Assembly: GCF_000968535.2 (NCBI RefSeq) | Contig: NC_016112.1 | Span: forward strand, 1,922,001 to 1,986,000 | Source of the DNA: Methylotuvimicrobium alcaliphilum 20Z | Lineage (GTDB): Bacteria; Pseudomonadota; Gammaproteobacteria; Methylococcales; Methylomonadaceae | Direction of reading: 5' to 3' | DNA length: 64,000 bases | Shown: positions 8,690 to 18,134 of the stretch, one piece after another | Numbering within the stretch: the stretch's first letter is position 1 | Layout: each line of letters begins with the position of its first letter | The notes under the pieces: model-generated | The model's database searches: none | The model's input: the letters and a program-made list of their open reading frames with translations, nothing else | What the model was told of the DNA's origin: nothing | Position numbers and translations under genes: made by a program

Positions 8690-10618
8690 CTATTGCAAAA
8701 TACTAAATGACGCATCCAATAGTACAGGGCGTTCGATTTGCTTGCTGATGTAATCGCGAAGCGCGGCGACATCTTCCGATACCAACGGGTCGGAACTGTG
8801 CAGCTTCACCGACAAGCGCACTTTTTTGCCAATCGACACAACCTCGACATCGTCGACTTCTATCGTTTTATCGTTCACCTTATAGGTTTTCGCATTGATT
8901 GCGTTGGTAATGCGGCTGTGGACCGCGGTGTTGACGAAAGAATGATAGAGCGGCACGCTGACTAAGAATAACAGCAACAGCGATAAACCGAGTCCCCGGT
9001 TGACTCGAAATATCGTCGAATAACCTAAAAATAGAAAGGTAATTGCGGCGGCGAGCGCAATGCCGGCAAAGTTGGTCAAAAATAACAAGCCGGTGCCGCT
9101 AATGATATTCCAGTCCCACCAGGCAATGCCGATGCCCATCGAACACAGCGGTGGTACTAAAGCGACCGCGATAGCGACACCCGGCAGCGTTCTGAGCAGG
9201 GTCGCCTTGGCATGCGTATAGGCGGCAGCGCTGCCCGAGATGATCGCAACGCCTAAATCCAGCAGGCTCGGTTGCGAGCGGGCGCGGATTTCGGGGGTTA
9301 ATTGTTCGTAAGGAATCAGCAGCGCGGTAATGATCGACACGAACAGACCCAAGGCGATGCCGATGCCGAACACTGTCATGCCGCTTCTGAGTAATTTGCT
9401 GTCGTTGCGTAAAATGCCCATCGATAGCGACACGATCGGACCCATAAGCGGCGCCAACACCATCGCGCCGACGACGACCGGGCTACTGTTAAGATACAGG
9501 CCGAAGGTTGCCAGCATGCTGCTCAAGATCATTAGGCTAATATAAGGCCCGGATAGCTTGGCGTTGTCGCGTAGCATCAAAAACAACTCCTTGAAATCGG
9601 ACTCGATCGCGGTCGAGAAGAAAGGCATTCTCTTTTTTAAGCGGTTAACATGCTCCGCGCTATGTCTCAGTGGTTTAATTTTGGCCGTGTCTTTCGCGTC
9701 GTCATGGATGACTTTATGCGCGGCTTTGTAGCGTTCGCCGACATTGATCGCAATACCTTGAGGAATGGTCTTCAACGAAATACGATCTGCTTTGCGTTGC
9801 CGGCTGTCGATCGCATACGAAAGGGTATTGGGACTCGATAATTCTAACGTGGCGCTCTTGATATAACCGACAGCTCTCGGTAAATGACTGACCGCGCGAA
9901 GCTTGCAATAAATCGCGATCATCAAGAAATTGAGAAAATCCATGACCGATGAAGGCGCCAAAAAAATGGCCGATAATTTGCCGTCTTGTGACGAAATGGA
10001 TTCGTTAATCAGGTTCGCGGCAAGGGTTTCGATATCGTTTTCTATAACCAACACGCCGGTGACGGCCGTTTCGATGCGCTGGCCTTTTTCAGTTGAGACT
10101 GACAACTCGAAGGGTTTGAGTTTGGTCAGATTGGGAATACTAGCAATAAATTCGTTTACCTGCTCCCGTAGCGGTTTTTTTTCGTAGGCATGCTGGCGCA
10201 TCGTAATAAAAGGTGCTTCACCGATCAAAACCGTCCAGATCACCGCTTCATCGTTACACAGCAGCAAATCCACTGGGTATGCCTTGTCGGGGTCGAGCGC
10301 GCGCGGCACTGCATCCTCGATTTGTTCGGCAATATTGAACAATCGGCAGATAATCGACTTATCCTTGGCCGGCAGTAAACCGACACTGAATTGATAGCGA
10401 TGGGCTTCGCGTAATAATTGGGACAATTCGCTGTTGGTCAAGAGACTCACGACATGTTTTCGGCCTCGCAAGAAGGCTGAAGGATCGTTCATAAACTCGT
10501 CGAGCAATACCGGTTCCAGTTCTCCGCCGTAATGAAGCGTGGCTTCCAAGGCGCTGCGGAGCCGAACCGAGTTTTCGGGCTGCTGATGAATCAATAAGGT
10601 TTTTTCCGTTGGCGTCAT
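8690..10618 (-). CDS. DUF389-family (TIGR00341) membrane protein
   Basis: A 642-residue protein. The N-terminal soluble half (about 1-330) has a lipid-kinase-like opening (EKTLLIHQQPENSVRLRSAL) and an ILFAPSS-like region (here IFLAPSSVMDFL). The C-terminal half is a DUF389 membrane domain with about six helices from residue 350 to 570, including PVVVGAMVLAPLMGPIVSLS and LPGVAIAVALVPPLCSMGIG. It ends in a small soluble domain. The strong SD GGGGAGG precedes the ATG at 10618. The biochemical role of DUF389 is not established; such genes often lie near channels and stress genes, as here next to mscS. It is the first gene on the minus strand after a 130-bp gap from the mscS pair. Confidence 0.8.
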   Translation of the reverse strand: MTPTEKTLLIHQQPENSVRLRSALEATLHYGGELEPVLLDEFMNDPSAFLRGRKHVVSLLTNSELSQLLREAHRYQFSVGLLPAKDKSIICRLFNIAEQIEDAVPRALDPDKAYPVDLLLCNDEAVIWTVLIGEAPFITMRQHAYEKKPLREQVNEFIASIPNLTKLKPFELSVSTEKGQRIETAVTGVLVIENDIETLAANLINESISSQDGKLSAIFLAPSSVMDFLNFLMIAIYCKLRAVSHLPRAVGYIKSATLELSSPNTLSYAIDSRQRKADRISLKTIPQGIAINVGERYKAAHKVIHDDAKDTAKIKPLRHSAEHVNRLKKRMPFFSTAIESDFKELFLMLRDNAKLSGPYISLMILSSMLATFGLYLNSSPVVVGAMVLAPLMGPIVSLSMGILRNDSKLLRSGMTVFGIGIALGLFVSIITALLIPYEQLTPEIRARSQPSLLDLGVAIISGSAAAYTHAKATLLRTLPGVAIAVALVPPLCSMGIGIAWWDWNIISGTGLLFLTNFAGIALAAAITFLFLGYSTIFRVNRGLGLSLLLLFLVSVPLYHSFVNTAVHSRITNAINAKTYKVNDKTIEVDDVEVVSIGKKVRLSVKLHSSDPLVSEDVAALRDYISKQIERPVLLDASFSILQ

Positions 10619-10747
10619 GATACCTCCCCAATTGTTATTATGAGTGTCCGGTTGATTCTAACATGTAGAAAATAAATGGCAGCCAATTCGTTTTTCCGTT
10701 GCGCGGCGAGCTGTCTAAGAGAAAAGAGTCCTAGCTAACCCTTCAAA

Positions 10748-11563
10748 TTAATGGATGTCTTTATTCTTCGGAAGCGCCGGCACTACGGCAAAAATAATAC
10801 CGAGGTTTTTTAAACCGGCCTTGGCTCTGATAGTCATATCGGTGATAAATTGAAACTGTTGGTAGGGTTCGATCGGATAAGCCCTGATACGGTAATGCGT
10901 GCCCCAGGGTTGATCCTTGACGACCACGGCAATGGGTATCTCGAAATTCAAATAAGGGCTGGTCAATGCGACATCGTGCAGTAATTGTTTCACCCGAGCC
11001 CCGTCATGATCCGGGTGCAGATAAAAATTGGCCACGCATTGCAGAGCCGGCGTCCCGTTATTGGCATTCAGAATCGGTTCGGTCCACAGTTTGATGTGCG
11101 GAATATAAGCGGCGGTATCGTCCGGCGTGACGATTTGTACGGCGCGCATACCGATATGCTTGACTTCGCCGTATATGCCGTTGATTTCAATCCAGTCGCC
11201 GTTACGATAGGGTCTTTCGCCGACCGCGACGATGCCGGCTATCAGACTACTGACAAAGTCTTTGAAGGCAAAGCCTAAGGCAATGCCGAGCGTTCCCAGT
11301 AACGGTATCAAATTCTGCAGCGAAGGCTCGATGATGCGAGGGACGATCAAAATAAACGCTGTCAAGATCAAAATCAACCGTAATAGAGGTATCATCGCTA
11401 ATATGAACAGCCGGGAGGCGCCATGAAGACGGTTGGCAGTCCATGTAAACAATTTTTGTATCGCTTGAATGAGCAGAAGAGCGCCGAAAATAATTAAAAG
11501 CACTTCCAGGAAGTTTCCTAAGTGGGGCTCGATGAAAATGTCTGAAAGCTTGTCTTTACCCAT
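10748..11563 (-). CDS. MscS-family mechanosensitive channel
   Basis: A 271-residue small-conductance mechanosensitive channel. Membrane helices are visible at about 16-35 and 48-75. The pore helix is LGTLGIALGFAFKDFVSSLI (about 89-108). The beta-domain follows with YRNGDWIEINGIYGEVKHIG. The C-terminal alpha/beta domain completes the vestibule. It would release solutes on hypo-osmotic shock. It starts 9 bases after the stop of the upstream 400-residue gene with SD AAGGA inside that gene's end, so the two form an operon and are probably co-translated. Confidence 0.88.
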   Translation of the reverse strand: MGKDKLSDIFIEPHLGNFLEVLLIIFGALLLIQAIQKLFTWTANRLHGASRLFILAMIPLLRLILILTAFILIVPRIIEPSLQNLIPLLGTLGIALGFAFKDFVSSLIAGIVAVGERPYRNGDWIEINGIYGEVKHIGMRAVQIVTPDDTAAYIPHIKLWTEPILNANNGTPALQCVANFYLHPDHDGARVKQLLHDVALTSPYLNFEIPIAVVVKDQPWGTHYRIRAYPIEPYQQFQFITDMTIRAKAGLKNLGIIFAVVPALPKNKDIH

Positions 11564-11572
11564 GACCGTCCT

Positions 11573-12775
11573 TTAAAAATCGTCCAATAGAAAGTTTTGC
11601 GCGTTTAAATATTGCCGGCTGGCAAGATAGCCCATTGGCGTAATTTGCCAGTCTTCATGATGCAGACCGACGACACCTAAGGACGTCAAGCGCAATAATA
11701 AGTCCATGATGTGATAATCGGAAAAGGGCAAAACTTCAGTTAAAGCGGAAACCGGCAAACCGTTGTGAATCAGTAAGGCATGCAGGATCAGAGCAATATT
11801 TTCATCATTCGCGTCCGGTATGATAGCGCCTTCGGTGAAATCACCGACCCAAATCGTAAGTTCCGATGTCGATTTTTCAAGTGATTCTTTGTTCGGTTCA
11901 TCTCTCAAGCTTTCGCGCCAAAATTGTCTAGCGATTTCGGCATTGCCGCGGCAGCGCATAGCCAATTGCTCCAAGTCTTTGCTAGCGCCATTATTTTCTT
12001 CTTGCGAGTCGGATAAGACGGCTTTTCCGGTTTTGGCGTTGAGAAATATCGGCTGTTTGTTGTGTGCGGAATCCGCTAATTGCGAGAATAGGATTGAGAG
12101 TCGTTCGCCGTCGAAAGCTCGAAGCGTTAATGCATTGCTGCTCGGAATGAAACAAACTCGGCGTAGGTAAGCCCAAGACCAGCTATCGCAACCGATAAGG
12201 CCGGTTCCTAAATCGCCGTTCAACGCCAGCGCTAAAAAACGTCGTATCAGTGCCAATCCTTCGGCGTGGCGCAAAAAACATTTGTCCAGATTCGGCAAGA
12301 CCCAACAGGTCTGTGAATCGGGCCAGTGATTTAGCCAAGATTGGTCGTTGTCGAGTATCTGTTCTAGTTTGGGTTTTGCAATCAGTCGAGCATTATGTCG
12401 GCCGGTCCAGCGGGCAAGAATTTCGCCATTGCCCATAAACGGCGGGTCCACGATGAATTTAACCGGGCTTTCGTTCGGTTGATTTTGTATCCAATCGCCC
12501 AGTGCGCAATCGAGTGCATCGACGGCCGCATGCCAATTAATCGCGGGAACAAGCTCGTCCAAGCGTGCCCTCGAAAAAGTCTGTAATGCCTCTTCGGATT
12601 TTATTTGCTCCGATGAATGGTCGGTATTGGTAAAAAGGCGTTTGAACAATCGCCATTTTTGCCGCGCAACATCTGCACTTAACACAATGGGACACTCGAA
12701 ATCGCTGATCGGTACGTATTCCCATAATGCAATCGCTTCGGGCTTTTGAGCTTTTTCGTTTGGCTGGCTATTCAT
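11573..12775 (-). CDS. Unrecognised AAA/STAND-like protein with degenerate P-loop, mscS partner
   Basis: A roughly 400-residue soluble protein, family not recognised. Several segments look like a P-loop ATPase that has lost its nucleotide motif. KFIVDPPFMGNGEILARW (about 105-122) occupies the Walker A position without GKS/T. CWVLPNLDKCFLRH looks like a Walker B/arginine-finger region. GCDSWSWAYL looks like a sensor strand. LAMRCRGNAEIARQFWRESL resembles a STAND/ORC winged-helix start, and a final winged-helix-like segment spans about 325-390. The start is taken at the ATG at 12775; a TTG three codons upstream is less likely. It lies directly upstream of mscS with a 9-bp gap, so a regulatory or assembly role for the channel is a reasonable guess. 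Confidence 0.6.
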   Translation of the reverse strand: MNSQPNEKAQKPEAIALWEYVPISDFECPIVLSADVARQKWRLFKRLFTNTDHSSEQIKSEEALQTFSRARLDELVPAINWHAAVDALDCALGDWIQNQPNESPVKFIVDPPFMGNGEILARWTGRHNARLIAKPKLEQILDNDQSWLNHWPDSQTCWVLPNLDKCFLRHAEGLALIRRFLALALNGDLGTGLIGCDSWSWAYLRRVCFIPSSNALTLRAFDGERLSILFSQLADSAHNKQPIFLNAKTGKAVLSDSQEENNGASKDLEQLAMRCRGNAEIARQFWRESLRDEPNKESLEKSTSELTIWVGDFTEGAIIPDANDENIALILHALLIHNGLPVSALTEVLPFSDYHIMDLLLRLTSLGVVGLHHEDWQITPMGYLASRQYLNAQNFLLDDF

Positions 12776-13079
12776 GATAGGCAAGGCCCGTTCCTCTTAT
12801 TGCTTTTTGAATGGGATAGTGCAACTGTTCGAAGTATAACGAATTTAGAATAAGTTTGACCGGTTCTAGCGAAAATTCATTTTGAGCCTCGTCAGCGTAA
12901 AGGCTTATTCCAGGGTAGAAAATACCTGATACTAATTTTAAGCACAAGCAAAGCGATAGTCGATTGCGTCCGGTGTAGGAGTCCCGTATATTGCACGAAG
13001 GTTTCCGTGAATCGTGTTATAGGAACCGTGATCACTACTCTATACAACAATTCAATACAACAATGGCGAGAGTACGATT

Positions 13080-13367
13080 ATGAGCGAAAAAGACGCGTAT
13101 GTAGAAAAAATGAAGGCCAAACTCGACGAATGGAATGCCGAGATTGACAAACTCCAGGCCAAGGCGAATCAGGCCGAAGCCGATGCCAAGATTCAATATA
13201 ATGAAGAAATCAGCGCTTTAAAAAAGAAACGCGACGAAGCTTCGGCAAGGCTCGAGGAGTTAAAAGCAGCCGGGGAAGGTGCCTGGCAAGACCTCAAAGG
13301 CGGTTTGGAAAGTGCTTGGGATTCGATGAGTCAATCGTTCAAATCGGCTGCTTCAAAATTCAAATAA
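13080..13367 (+). CDS. Coiled-coil stress protein, sll1863-like
   Basis: A 95-residue, highly charged protein. Residues 5-65 form a long coiled coil (YVEKMKAKLDEWNAEIDKLQ, then alternating K/E/A heptads). A C-terminal amphipathic stretch (WQDLKGGLESAWDSMSQSFK) follows. It resembles the small coiled-coil stress-response proteins related to cyanobacterial Sll1863 and to membrane-peripheral apolipoprotein-like proteins. It has its own leader; SD GAGAG is upstream. Its neighbours are channels and lipid enzymes, fitting an envelope-stress role. The family link is from recall, so moderate confidence. Confidence 0.65.
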   Translation: MSEKDAYVEKMKAKLDEWNAEIDKLQAKANQAEADAKIQYNEEISALKKKRDEASARLEELKAAGEGAWQDLKGGLESAWDSMSQSFKSAASKFK

Positions 13368-13408
13368 AAATTTCAAATCCATAAAAGATACTCAATTACA
13401 ATCATCTC

Positions 13409-13446
13409 GGCCGGACTGAATTTGAAAGTTTTAATCCAGTCCGGCC
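13409..13446 (+). terminator. Candidate stem-loop after coiled-coil gene
   Basis: GGCCGGACTG at 13409-13418 pairs perfectly with CAGTCCGGCC at 13437-13446 across an 18-nt loop. The downstream sequence is T-rich but without a clean U-tract, so termination is possible but unproven. Confidence 0.4.
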
Positions 13447-13603
13447 CATTTCAAGATATTCTTCCTTATTTTCGTATTATCTCGGCTATCTGAATTTTCA
13501 TCGAACGCTTGTCGTATTAGCGATTGCTTGCCAGTTGGTTTAACATCCATGGAATTGAAATAGCGATAGAATATTTAAACCGAAAGCAAGAAGGCCAAAG
13601 CGC

Positions 13604-15742
13604 GTGAAAACAATTTTTCAAAGCGAAAACTGCTGGCGAATTGAAAAAGCGCATCGGGCTGCTTTTGTCATAGACGGCGAAAATTACTTTCGAGCCTTGC
13701 ACGAAGCATTGCAGAAAGCACGACGGTCGATCATGATCGTCGGTTGGGATTTGCATAGCGAATTGCGCTTGATTCGAAACGGCGAAACCGCCGAACTCCC
13801 CGAAGATTTGGGAAAACTGCTCGATTTTTTGGTTAAACGGAATCCGGGGCTGCAAATTTATGTGTTGAGTTGGGATTTTGCGATGATCTATGCGATGGAG
13901 CGCGAATTTTTTCCTCGCTACAAATTGCTATGGAGTACCCACAAGCAAGTCCGTTTTTATCTGGACGGGGAGCATCCTGTGGGTGCCTCTCAGCATATGA
14001 AGATAGTCGTCATCGATGACGCCATCGCCTTTGCGGGCGGTTTGGACTTGAGCAAATGGCGTTGGGATACTTCGGAGCATTTACCGGACGATAAACGCCG
14101 GATCGATCCCGACGGCGAAGCCTATCCGCCGTTTCACGACATACAGATGATTGTCGACGGCCCGGCGGCGCAAGCACTCGGCGAATTGGCCGGCGAACGC
14201 TGGCGAAGAGCTTACGGAGAAGCGCCGTTGATCGACGAACGGATCGAGATCGTCGATCCCTGGCCGGAAAGCGTTAAAGCGGACTTCCACGATGTTGAAA
14301 TCGCGATCGCGCGCACCTGGCCCGCATATCGCGATTACGCCGAAGTGCGCGAGGTCGAACGGCTCTATCTGGATACGATTGCCGCGGCACGGAAATTAAT
14401 CTATATCGAAAACCAGTACTTGAGTTCTTTTCGAATCGGCGAGGCATTGACGGCGCGTTTACAAGAAACGGACGGGCCTGAAGTGATCATCGTGCAGCCG
14501 AAAAAAACCGGCGGTTGGCTCGAACAGCATACGATGGATGTGTTGCGGGGGCGGATCTTGTTCAAATTACGCGAGGCCGACCGTCATCGGCGCCTGCATG
14601 TGTATTATCCGAGAATTTCCGTCGATCCGGAGGTGGATTTGATGGTGCATGCGAAAGTGATGGTGATCGACGATTGTTTTGTTCGCGTCGGTTCGTCGAA
14701 CCTGAGTAATCGTTCGCTCGGTTTCGATTCGGAATGCGATTTAGCGATCGCGGCGGAGGAAGGCTCTCCGGAATCGAAAGCGATATCGGCGTTTCGTAAT
14801 GGTTTGCTGGCCGAGCATCTGGGCACGGAAATCGAGCAGGTAGCGAATGCGTATCATGAAACAGGAACATTGGCCGGCGCGATCGAATCGTTGAGCAAGG
14901 GCGAGCGTAGGCTCGTGAAGTTAGACGGTGCAATTCCCGATGAAGTCGATCAATGGGTTCCCGAGTCCGAATTATTGGATCCTGAGCAACCGTTAGAGCC
15001 GGAAGAATTGTTCGAATATCTTATCGGTCCGAAACAACAACTCCCCGTTTTTAGGCATATGTTGAAAAACGTGTTGTTGATCGCTATTTTTCTAATAATC
15101 GCGGCATTATGGCGCTGGGCCGACTTGGGTGAATATTCGGTTTTCGACACAATCGAAGCTGCCGCTTTGTGGTTGCAACAACAGAATTACACATTTCTTT
15201 TGATTCCGTTTCTTTACTTCGCTGGCGGTTTATGTTTTTTTCCGGTTACAGTGCTGCTGATAGCCACAGTGCTGTTATTCGGACCTTGGCAAGGCTTCTT
15301 GTATGCACTGATCGGCTCCGAATTGAGCGCGGTGAGTCTGTTCTTGATCGGAAGAAGACTCGGTCGCGATAAAGTGAGCCGATTGAGCGGCGATTTATTG
15401 AACAGTCTGACTCGGAAATTCTCCGAATCCGGGCTGAAATCGGTCATATTCTTTCGTATTTTCCCGGTGGCTTCGTTTTCAATCGTCAATTTGATCGCCG
15501 GCGTTTCCAAAATACGGCTATACGACTTTGCGCTCGGAACGATGATCGGTTTGCTGCCTGCCTTATCCGTTTTGGTCATTGTGGCTTACGGCATTACCGT
15601 GGCGATACACGATTCGGGATCGAGTTATTTCGTCGGATTAATGATTGCAATCGCTTTGTCCAGTGTTGCTTTGTTCTTTTTTCTGGGGCGTCTGCGAAAA
15701 AAATACGGAAAAGGGGCGAGCGGCGGAAGCGGGAGCATATGA
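13604..15742 (+). CDS. Phospholipase D-family protein fused to VTT (DedA-like) membrane domain
   Basis: A 712-residue fusion. The N-terminal 450 residues carry two PLD HKD motifs: HMKIVVIDDAIAFAGGLD (about 132-149) and HAKVMVIDDCFVRVGSSNLS (about 349-368), both intact. The C-terminal 230 residues form a VTT/SNARE-associated (TVP38/DedA-type) membrane domain with helices from about residue 485 (LKNVLLIAIFLIIAALW) and a FFRIFPVASFSIVNLIAGVS core. The likely action is phospholipid transfer or hydrolysis, such as cardiolipin-synthase-like chemistry, in the inner membrane. The start is GTG at 13604. It overlaps the next gene by the four bases ATGA, an arrangement like E. coli clsB/ybhO beside ybhP. 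Confidence 0.86.
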   Translation: MKTIFQSENCWRIEKAHRAAFVIDGENYFRALHEALQKARRSIMIVGWDLHSELRLIRNGETAELPEDLGKLLDFLVKRNPGLQIYVLSWDFAMIYAMEREFFPRYKLLWSTHKQVRFYLDGEHPVGASQHMKIVVIDDAIAFAGGLDLSKWRWDTSEHLPDDKRRIDPDGEAYPPFHDIQMIVDGPAAQALGELAGERWRRAYGEAPLIDERIEIVDPWPESVKADFHDVEIAIARTWPAYRDYAEVREVERLYLDTIAAARKLIYIENQYLSSFRIGEALTARLQETDGPEVIIVQPKKTGGWLEQHTMDVLRGRILFKLREADRHRRLHVYYPRISVDPEVDLMVHAKVMVIDDCFVRVGSSNLSNRSLGFDSECDLAIAAEEGSPESKAISAFRNGLLAEHLGTEIEQVANAYHETGTLAGAIESLSKGERRLVKLDGAIPDEVDQWVPESELLDPEQPLEPEELFEYLIGPKQQLPVFRHMLKNVLLIAIFLIIAALWRWADLGEYSVFDTIEAAALWLQQQNYTFLLIPFLYFAGGLCFFPVTVLLIATVLLFGPWQGFLYALIGSELSAVSLFLIGRRLGRDKVSRLSGDLLNSLTRKFSESGLKSVIFFRIFPVASFSIVNLIAGVSKIRLYDFALGTMIGLLPALSVLVIVAYGITVAIHDSGSSYFVGLMIAIALSSVALFFFLGRLRKKYGKGASGGSGSI

Positions 15743-16425
15743 AGCTAAGAGTCGCGACTTACAACATTCACAGTTGCATCGGCCGGGACGGTGCCAGAAA
15801 TACGACCCGTATCGCTCAGGTGTTGAAAGAGATCGATGCCGACTTGATTGCGTTGCAGGAAGTGGAGACATTGATCGCTCATCCCGAAAGCGTTCTGGCG
15901 GAACTCGAACAGGCCGCCGTGGCTAACGCGATCAGCGGGTTCACATATTTGGCGAAACATGGACACTTCGGTAACGTCTTGCTGTCTCGTATTCCTGTTC
16001 GCGCTGTGGAACATATCGATATCAGCGTGCCCGGCAGAGAACCGCGCGGCTTGATCGATGCAAAAATGACGTTCGACAACACGAACCTGACGATACTGGC
16101 GACTCATCTTGGTTTGTCCCCGGGAGAACGGCGACGGCAAGTTCGAGGCGTGTTGTCGACATTGGCAAGTAGCACCGCCGATATTAATATCGTGCTAGGC
16201 GACTTCAATGAATGGCTGCTATGGGGACGTTCGATGCGCTGGTTGAAGCGCCGCTTCAACAAAATGCCGGCATTAGCGACATTTCCGGCTCATCGTCCGC
16301 TACTGAGTCTGGATAGAATTTGGGTCGATCCGGCGGAACGCATGATTTCAATTAAAGTTCATGAATCGGAACTAAGCGCAGTCGCTTCCGATCATTTACC
16401 ATTGATAGCCGAGATTGAACTCTAA
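15739..16425 (+). CDS. Endonuclease/exonuclease/phosphatase-family protein (YbhP-like)
   Basis: A 228-residue EEP-superfamily enzyme with the expected motif series: ATYNIHSCIGRDG (1st Asn), IALQEVE (catalytic Glu about 40), THLG, LGDFNEW (about 153-159), and SDHLPLIAEIEL at the C-terminus. These residues coordinate Mg and hydrolyse phosphodiesters or phosphates. It is translationally coupled to the PLD/VTT gene (ATGA overlap), which suggests a phospholipid substrate rather than DNA, by analogy with the ybhP-clsB pair. No signal peptide. Confidence 0.85.
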   Translation: MKLRVATYNIHSCIGRDGARNTTRIAQVLKEIDADLIALQEVETLIAHPESVLAELEQAAVANAISGFTYLAKHGHFGNVLLSRIPVRAVEHIDISVPGREPRGLIDAKMTFDNTNLTILATHLGLSPGERRRQVRGVLSTLASSTADINIVLGDFNEWLLWGRSMRWLKRRFNKMPALATFPAHRPLLSLDRIWVDPAERMISIKVHESELSAVASDHLPLIAEIEL

Positions 16426-16550
16426 ATTCCCGGCAATTTTGGGTTTGATAAGTTCTGAACTTGAGTGATATGAATTTCGGGCCGACTTACATCGCTGACG
16501 GACTAAAACAATGAAACATAAGACTGAGCTAGGGTCGAAAGGTAAATAAA

Positions 16551-17951
16551 ATGAAAACATTAATGAAACAGATGCTCGTAACTATCGTTTGGCTACTCTG
16601 CTTTCTATCCGAAATTCATATCGCTCAAGCTCAGGATTTATCGAAATTATTGACCGGCAATGATGCTAATGAAAGTGCTCCTGCACCGGGTCAAGTCATT
16701 ACGGTAACGCACTTGAAACAAAATGATAAAAAAATAGAAAAACGTTTGCTGCAGATTTTCTCAGAGCTGGATAATTTAAAAGACATAAAAGTATCCGTTA
16801 GTAATGGTGTTGTAATCTTAGAAGGAGAAATTATTTCAAAAGCAGCGGAAACAAGAGCTATTCAATTTGCCCAACAAATCGAAAGCGTTGTCGAAGTTGA
16901 GAACCGGTTAGTTATTGATCAAAGTATCACAAAACGTTTTCCGGAGACGATCAATAAAATATCGACGTTCGGCAAGCAGTTGATCGCCGGACTTCCCTTG
17001 ATTCTAATGGCGTCTCTAATTTTTTTAGTATTTTGGGCATTGGGCGGTTGGCTTTCTCAACGCACAGCACTTTTTCGTCGTATTAGCGTTAACAATTTCA
17101 TTGCCGAATTATTGGGAAAGATCACCCACTTTGTTTTTATACTAATAGGCATTGTCCTAGCGCTAAACCTATTGGATTCTGTCGCATTATTGACCACAAT
17201 TCTCGGTGCGGCCGGTATTTTCGGTTTGGCCGTTGGTTTTGCTATACGAGATACAGTCGAAAATTTTATCGTAAGTATCTTGTTGAGCATTCGAAATCCT
17301 TTTGAAATCAATGATTTTATTGATATTGAAGGCCGGCAAGGCAATGTCGCTCGTCTGACGTCACGAGCTACTATATTAATTTCACCGGATGGCAATCATA
17401 TCCGTATTCCGAACTCTACGGTATTCAAAGCCACGATAACCAACTTTACACGAAACCCTGTGAGACAATTCCAATTCGATATCGGTGTAGGTACCGCCCA
17501 CGATTTGTCAAGAGCTCAGGCTGTAGCGTTGGCCATGCTCAAAACGATACCCGGTATTTTAAAGGAACCAAAACCTTTAGCCATTATTCATGAGTTAGTT
17601 GGTTCCAATGTAGTGATGCGTATTTTCGCTTGGGTAAACCAAACACAACATGATTTTTTAAAAGTGCGTAGCGAGGCGATTAAATCCGTGAAGCAGGTTT
17701 TCGACGAATCATTAATCACGATGCCGAATCCGATTTACGATCTTAGAATGACTCATAACCAAGAATCGTCCCAGGAAACAAATCAACAGCAAGTTGAGAC
17801 AGCTTTAAAAACAGACCTTCAAAACATCGACAATCAAACTGAGGAAGTCCATGATATGACAGTCGACCGCACTGTCGAAAATCAGATTTCAAAGGAAAAT
17901 ATAGAAGGTAAAGTTGAAAATCTTTTGGATCCGAATACACCTTCAGAGTAA
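16551..17951 (+). CDS. MscS-family channel with signal peptide and BON domain
   Basis: A 466-residue inner-membrane channel. The signal peptide covers about 1-27 (LLCFLSEIHIAQAQ). A periplasmic BON domain spans about 57-122 (VSVSNGVVILEGEI, VVEVENRLVID). Helices lie between about 143 and 235. The MscS pore helix is AAGIFGLAVGFAIRDTVENF, followed by the beta-domain (NDFIDIEGRQGNVARLTSRA). A hydrophilic Q/N/E-rich tail covers about 405-466. The BON domain could bind membrane or periplasmic ligands and tune gating. It is the second mscS gene within 7 kb. It has its own leader with SD AGGTAAATAAA and is not tightly coupled to its neighbours. Confidence 0.87.
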   Translation: MKTLMKQMLVTIVWLLCFLSEIHIAQAQDLSKLLTGNDANESAPAPGQVITVTHLKQNDKKIEKRLLQIFSELDNLKDIKVSVSNGVVILEGEIISKAAETRAIQFAQQIESVVEVENRLVIDQSITKRFPETINKISTFGKQLIAGLPLILMASLIFLVFWALGGWLSQRTALFRRISVNNFIAELLGKITHFVFILIGIVLALNLLDSVALLTTILGAAGIFGLAVGFAIRDTVENFIVSILLSIRNPFEINDFIDIEGRQGNVARLTSRATILISPDGNHIRIPNSTVFKATITNFTRNPVRQFQFDIGVGTAHDLSRAQAVALAMLKTIPGILKEPKPLAIIHELVGSNVVMRIFAWVNQTQHDFLKVRSEAIKSVKQVFDESLITMPNPIYDLRMTHNQESSQETNQQQVETALKTDLQNIDNQTEEVHDMTVDRTVENQISKENIEGKVENLLDPNTPSE

Positions 17952-18134
17952 TAAATCTGAAAAGAGCAGTGTAACTATTCGGCCACCCCCTTCTTTTGTC
18001 GGCAATGATTTGTCGTTTGCATAGGGGAGTGAGAGAGCCGGTCTTACCCTCGTATTCGAGTAAAGAAATGATTTTGTGACTTAGACTCAACGCTGTAAAG
18101 CGTTCCTGACACATAAAAATTCGGAGAGACGACC

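Noticed and set aside
8738-8965. 75-codon plus-strand frame at the end of the DUF389 gene
   Set aside because: Shadow frame within the 3' part of the minus-strand gene, no SD.
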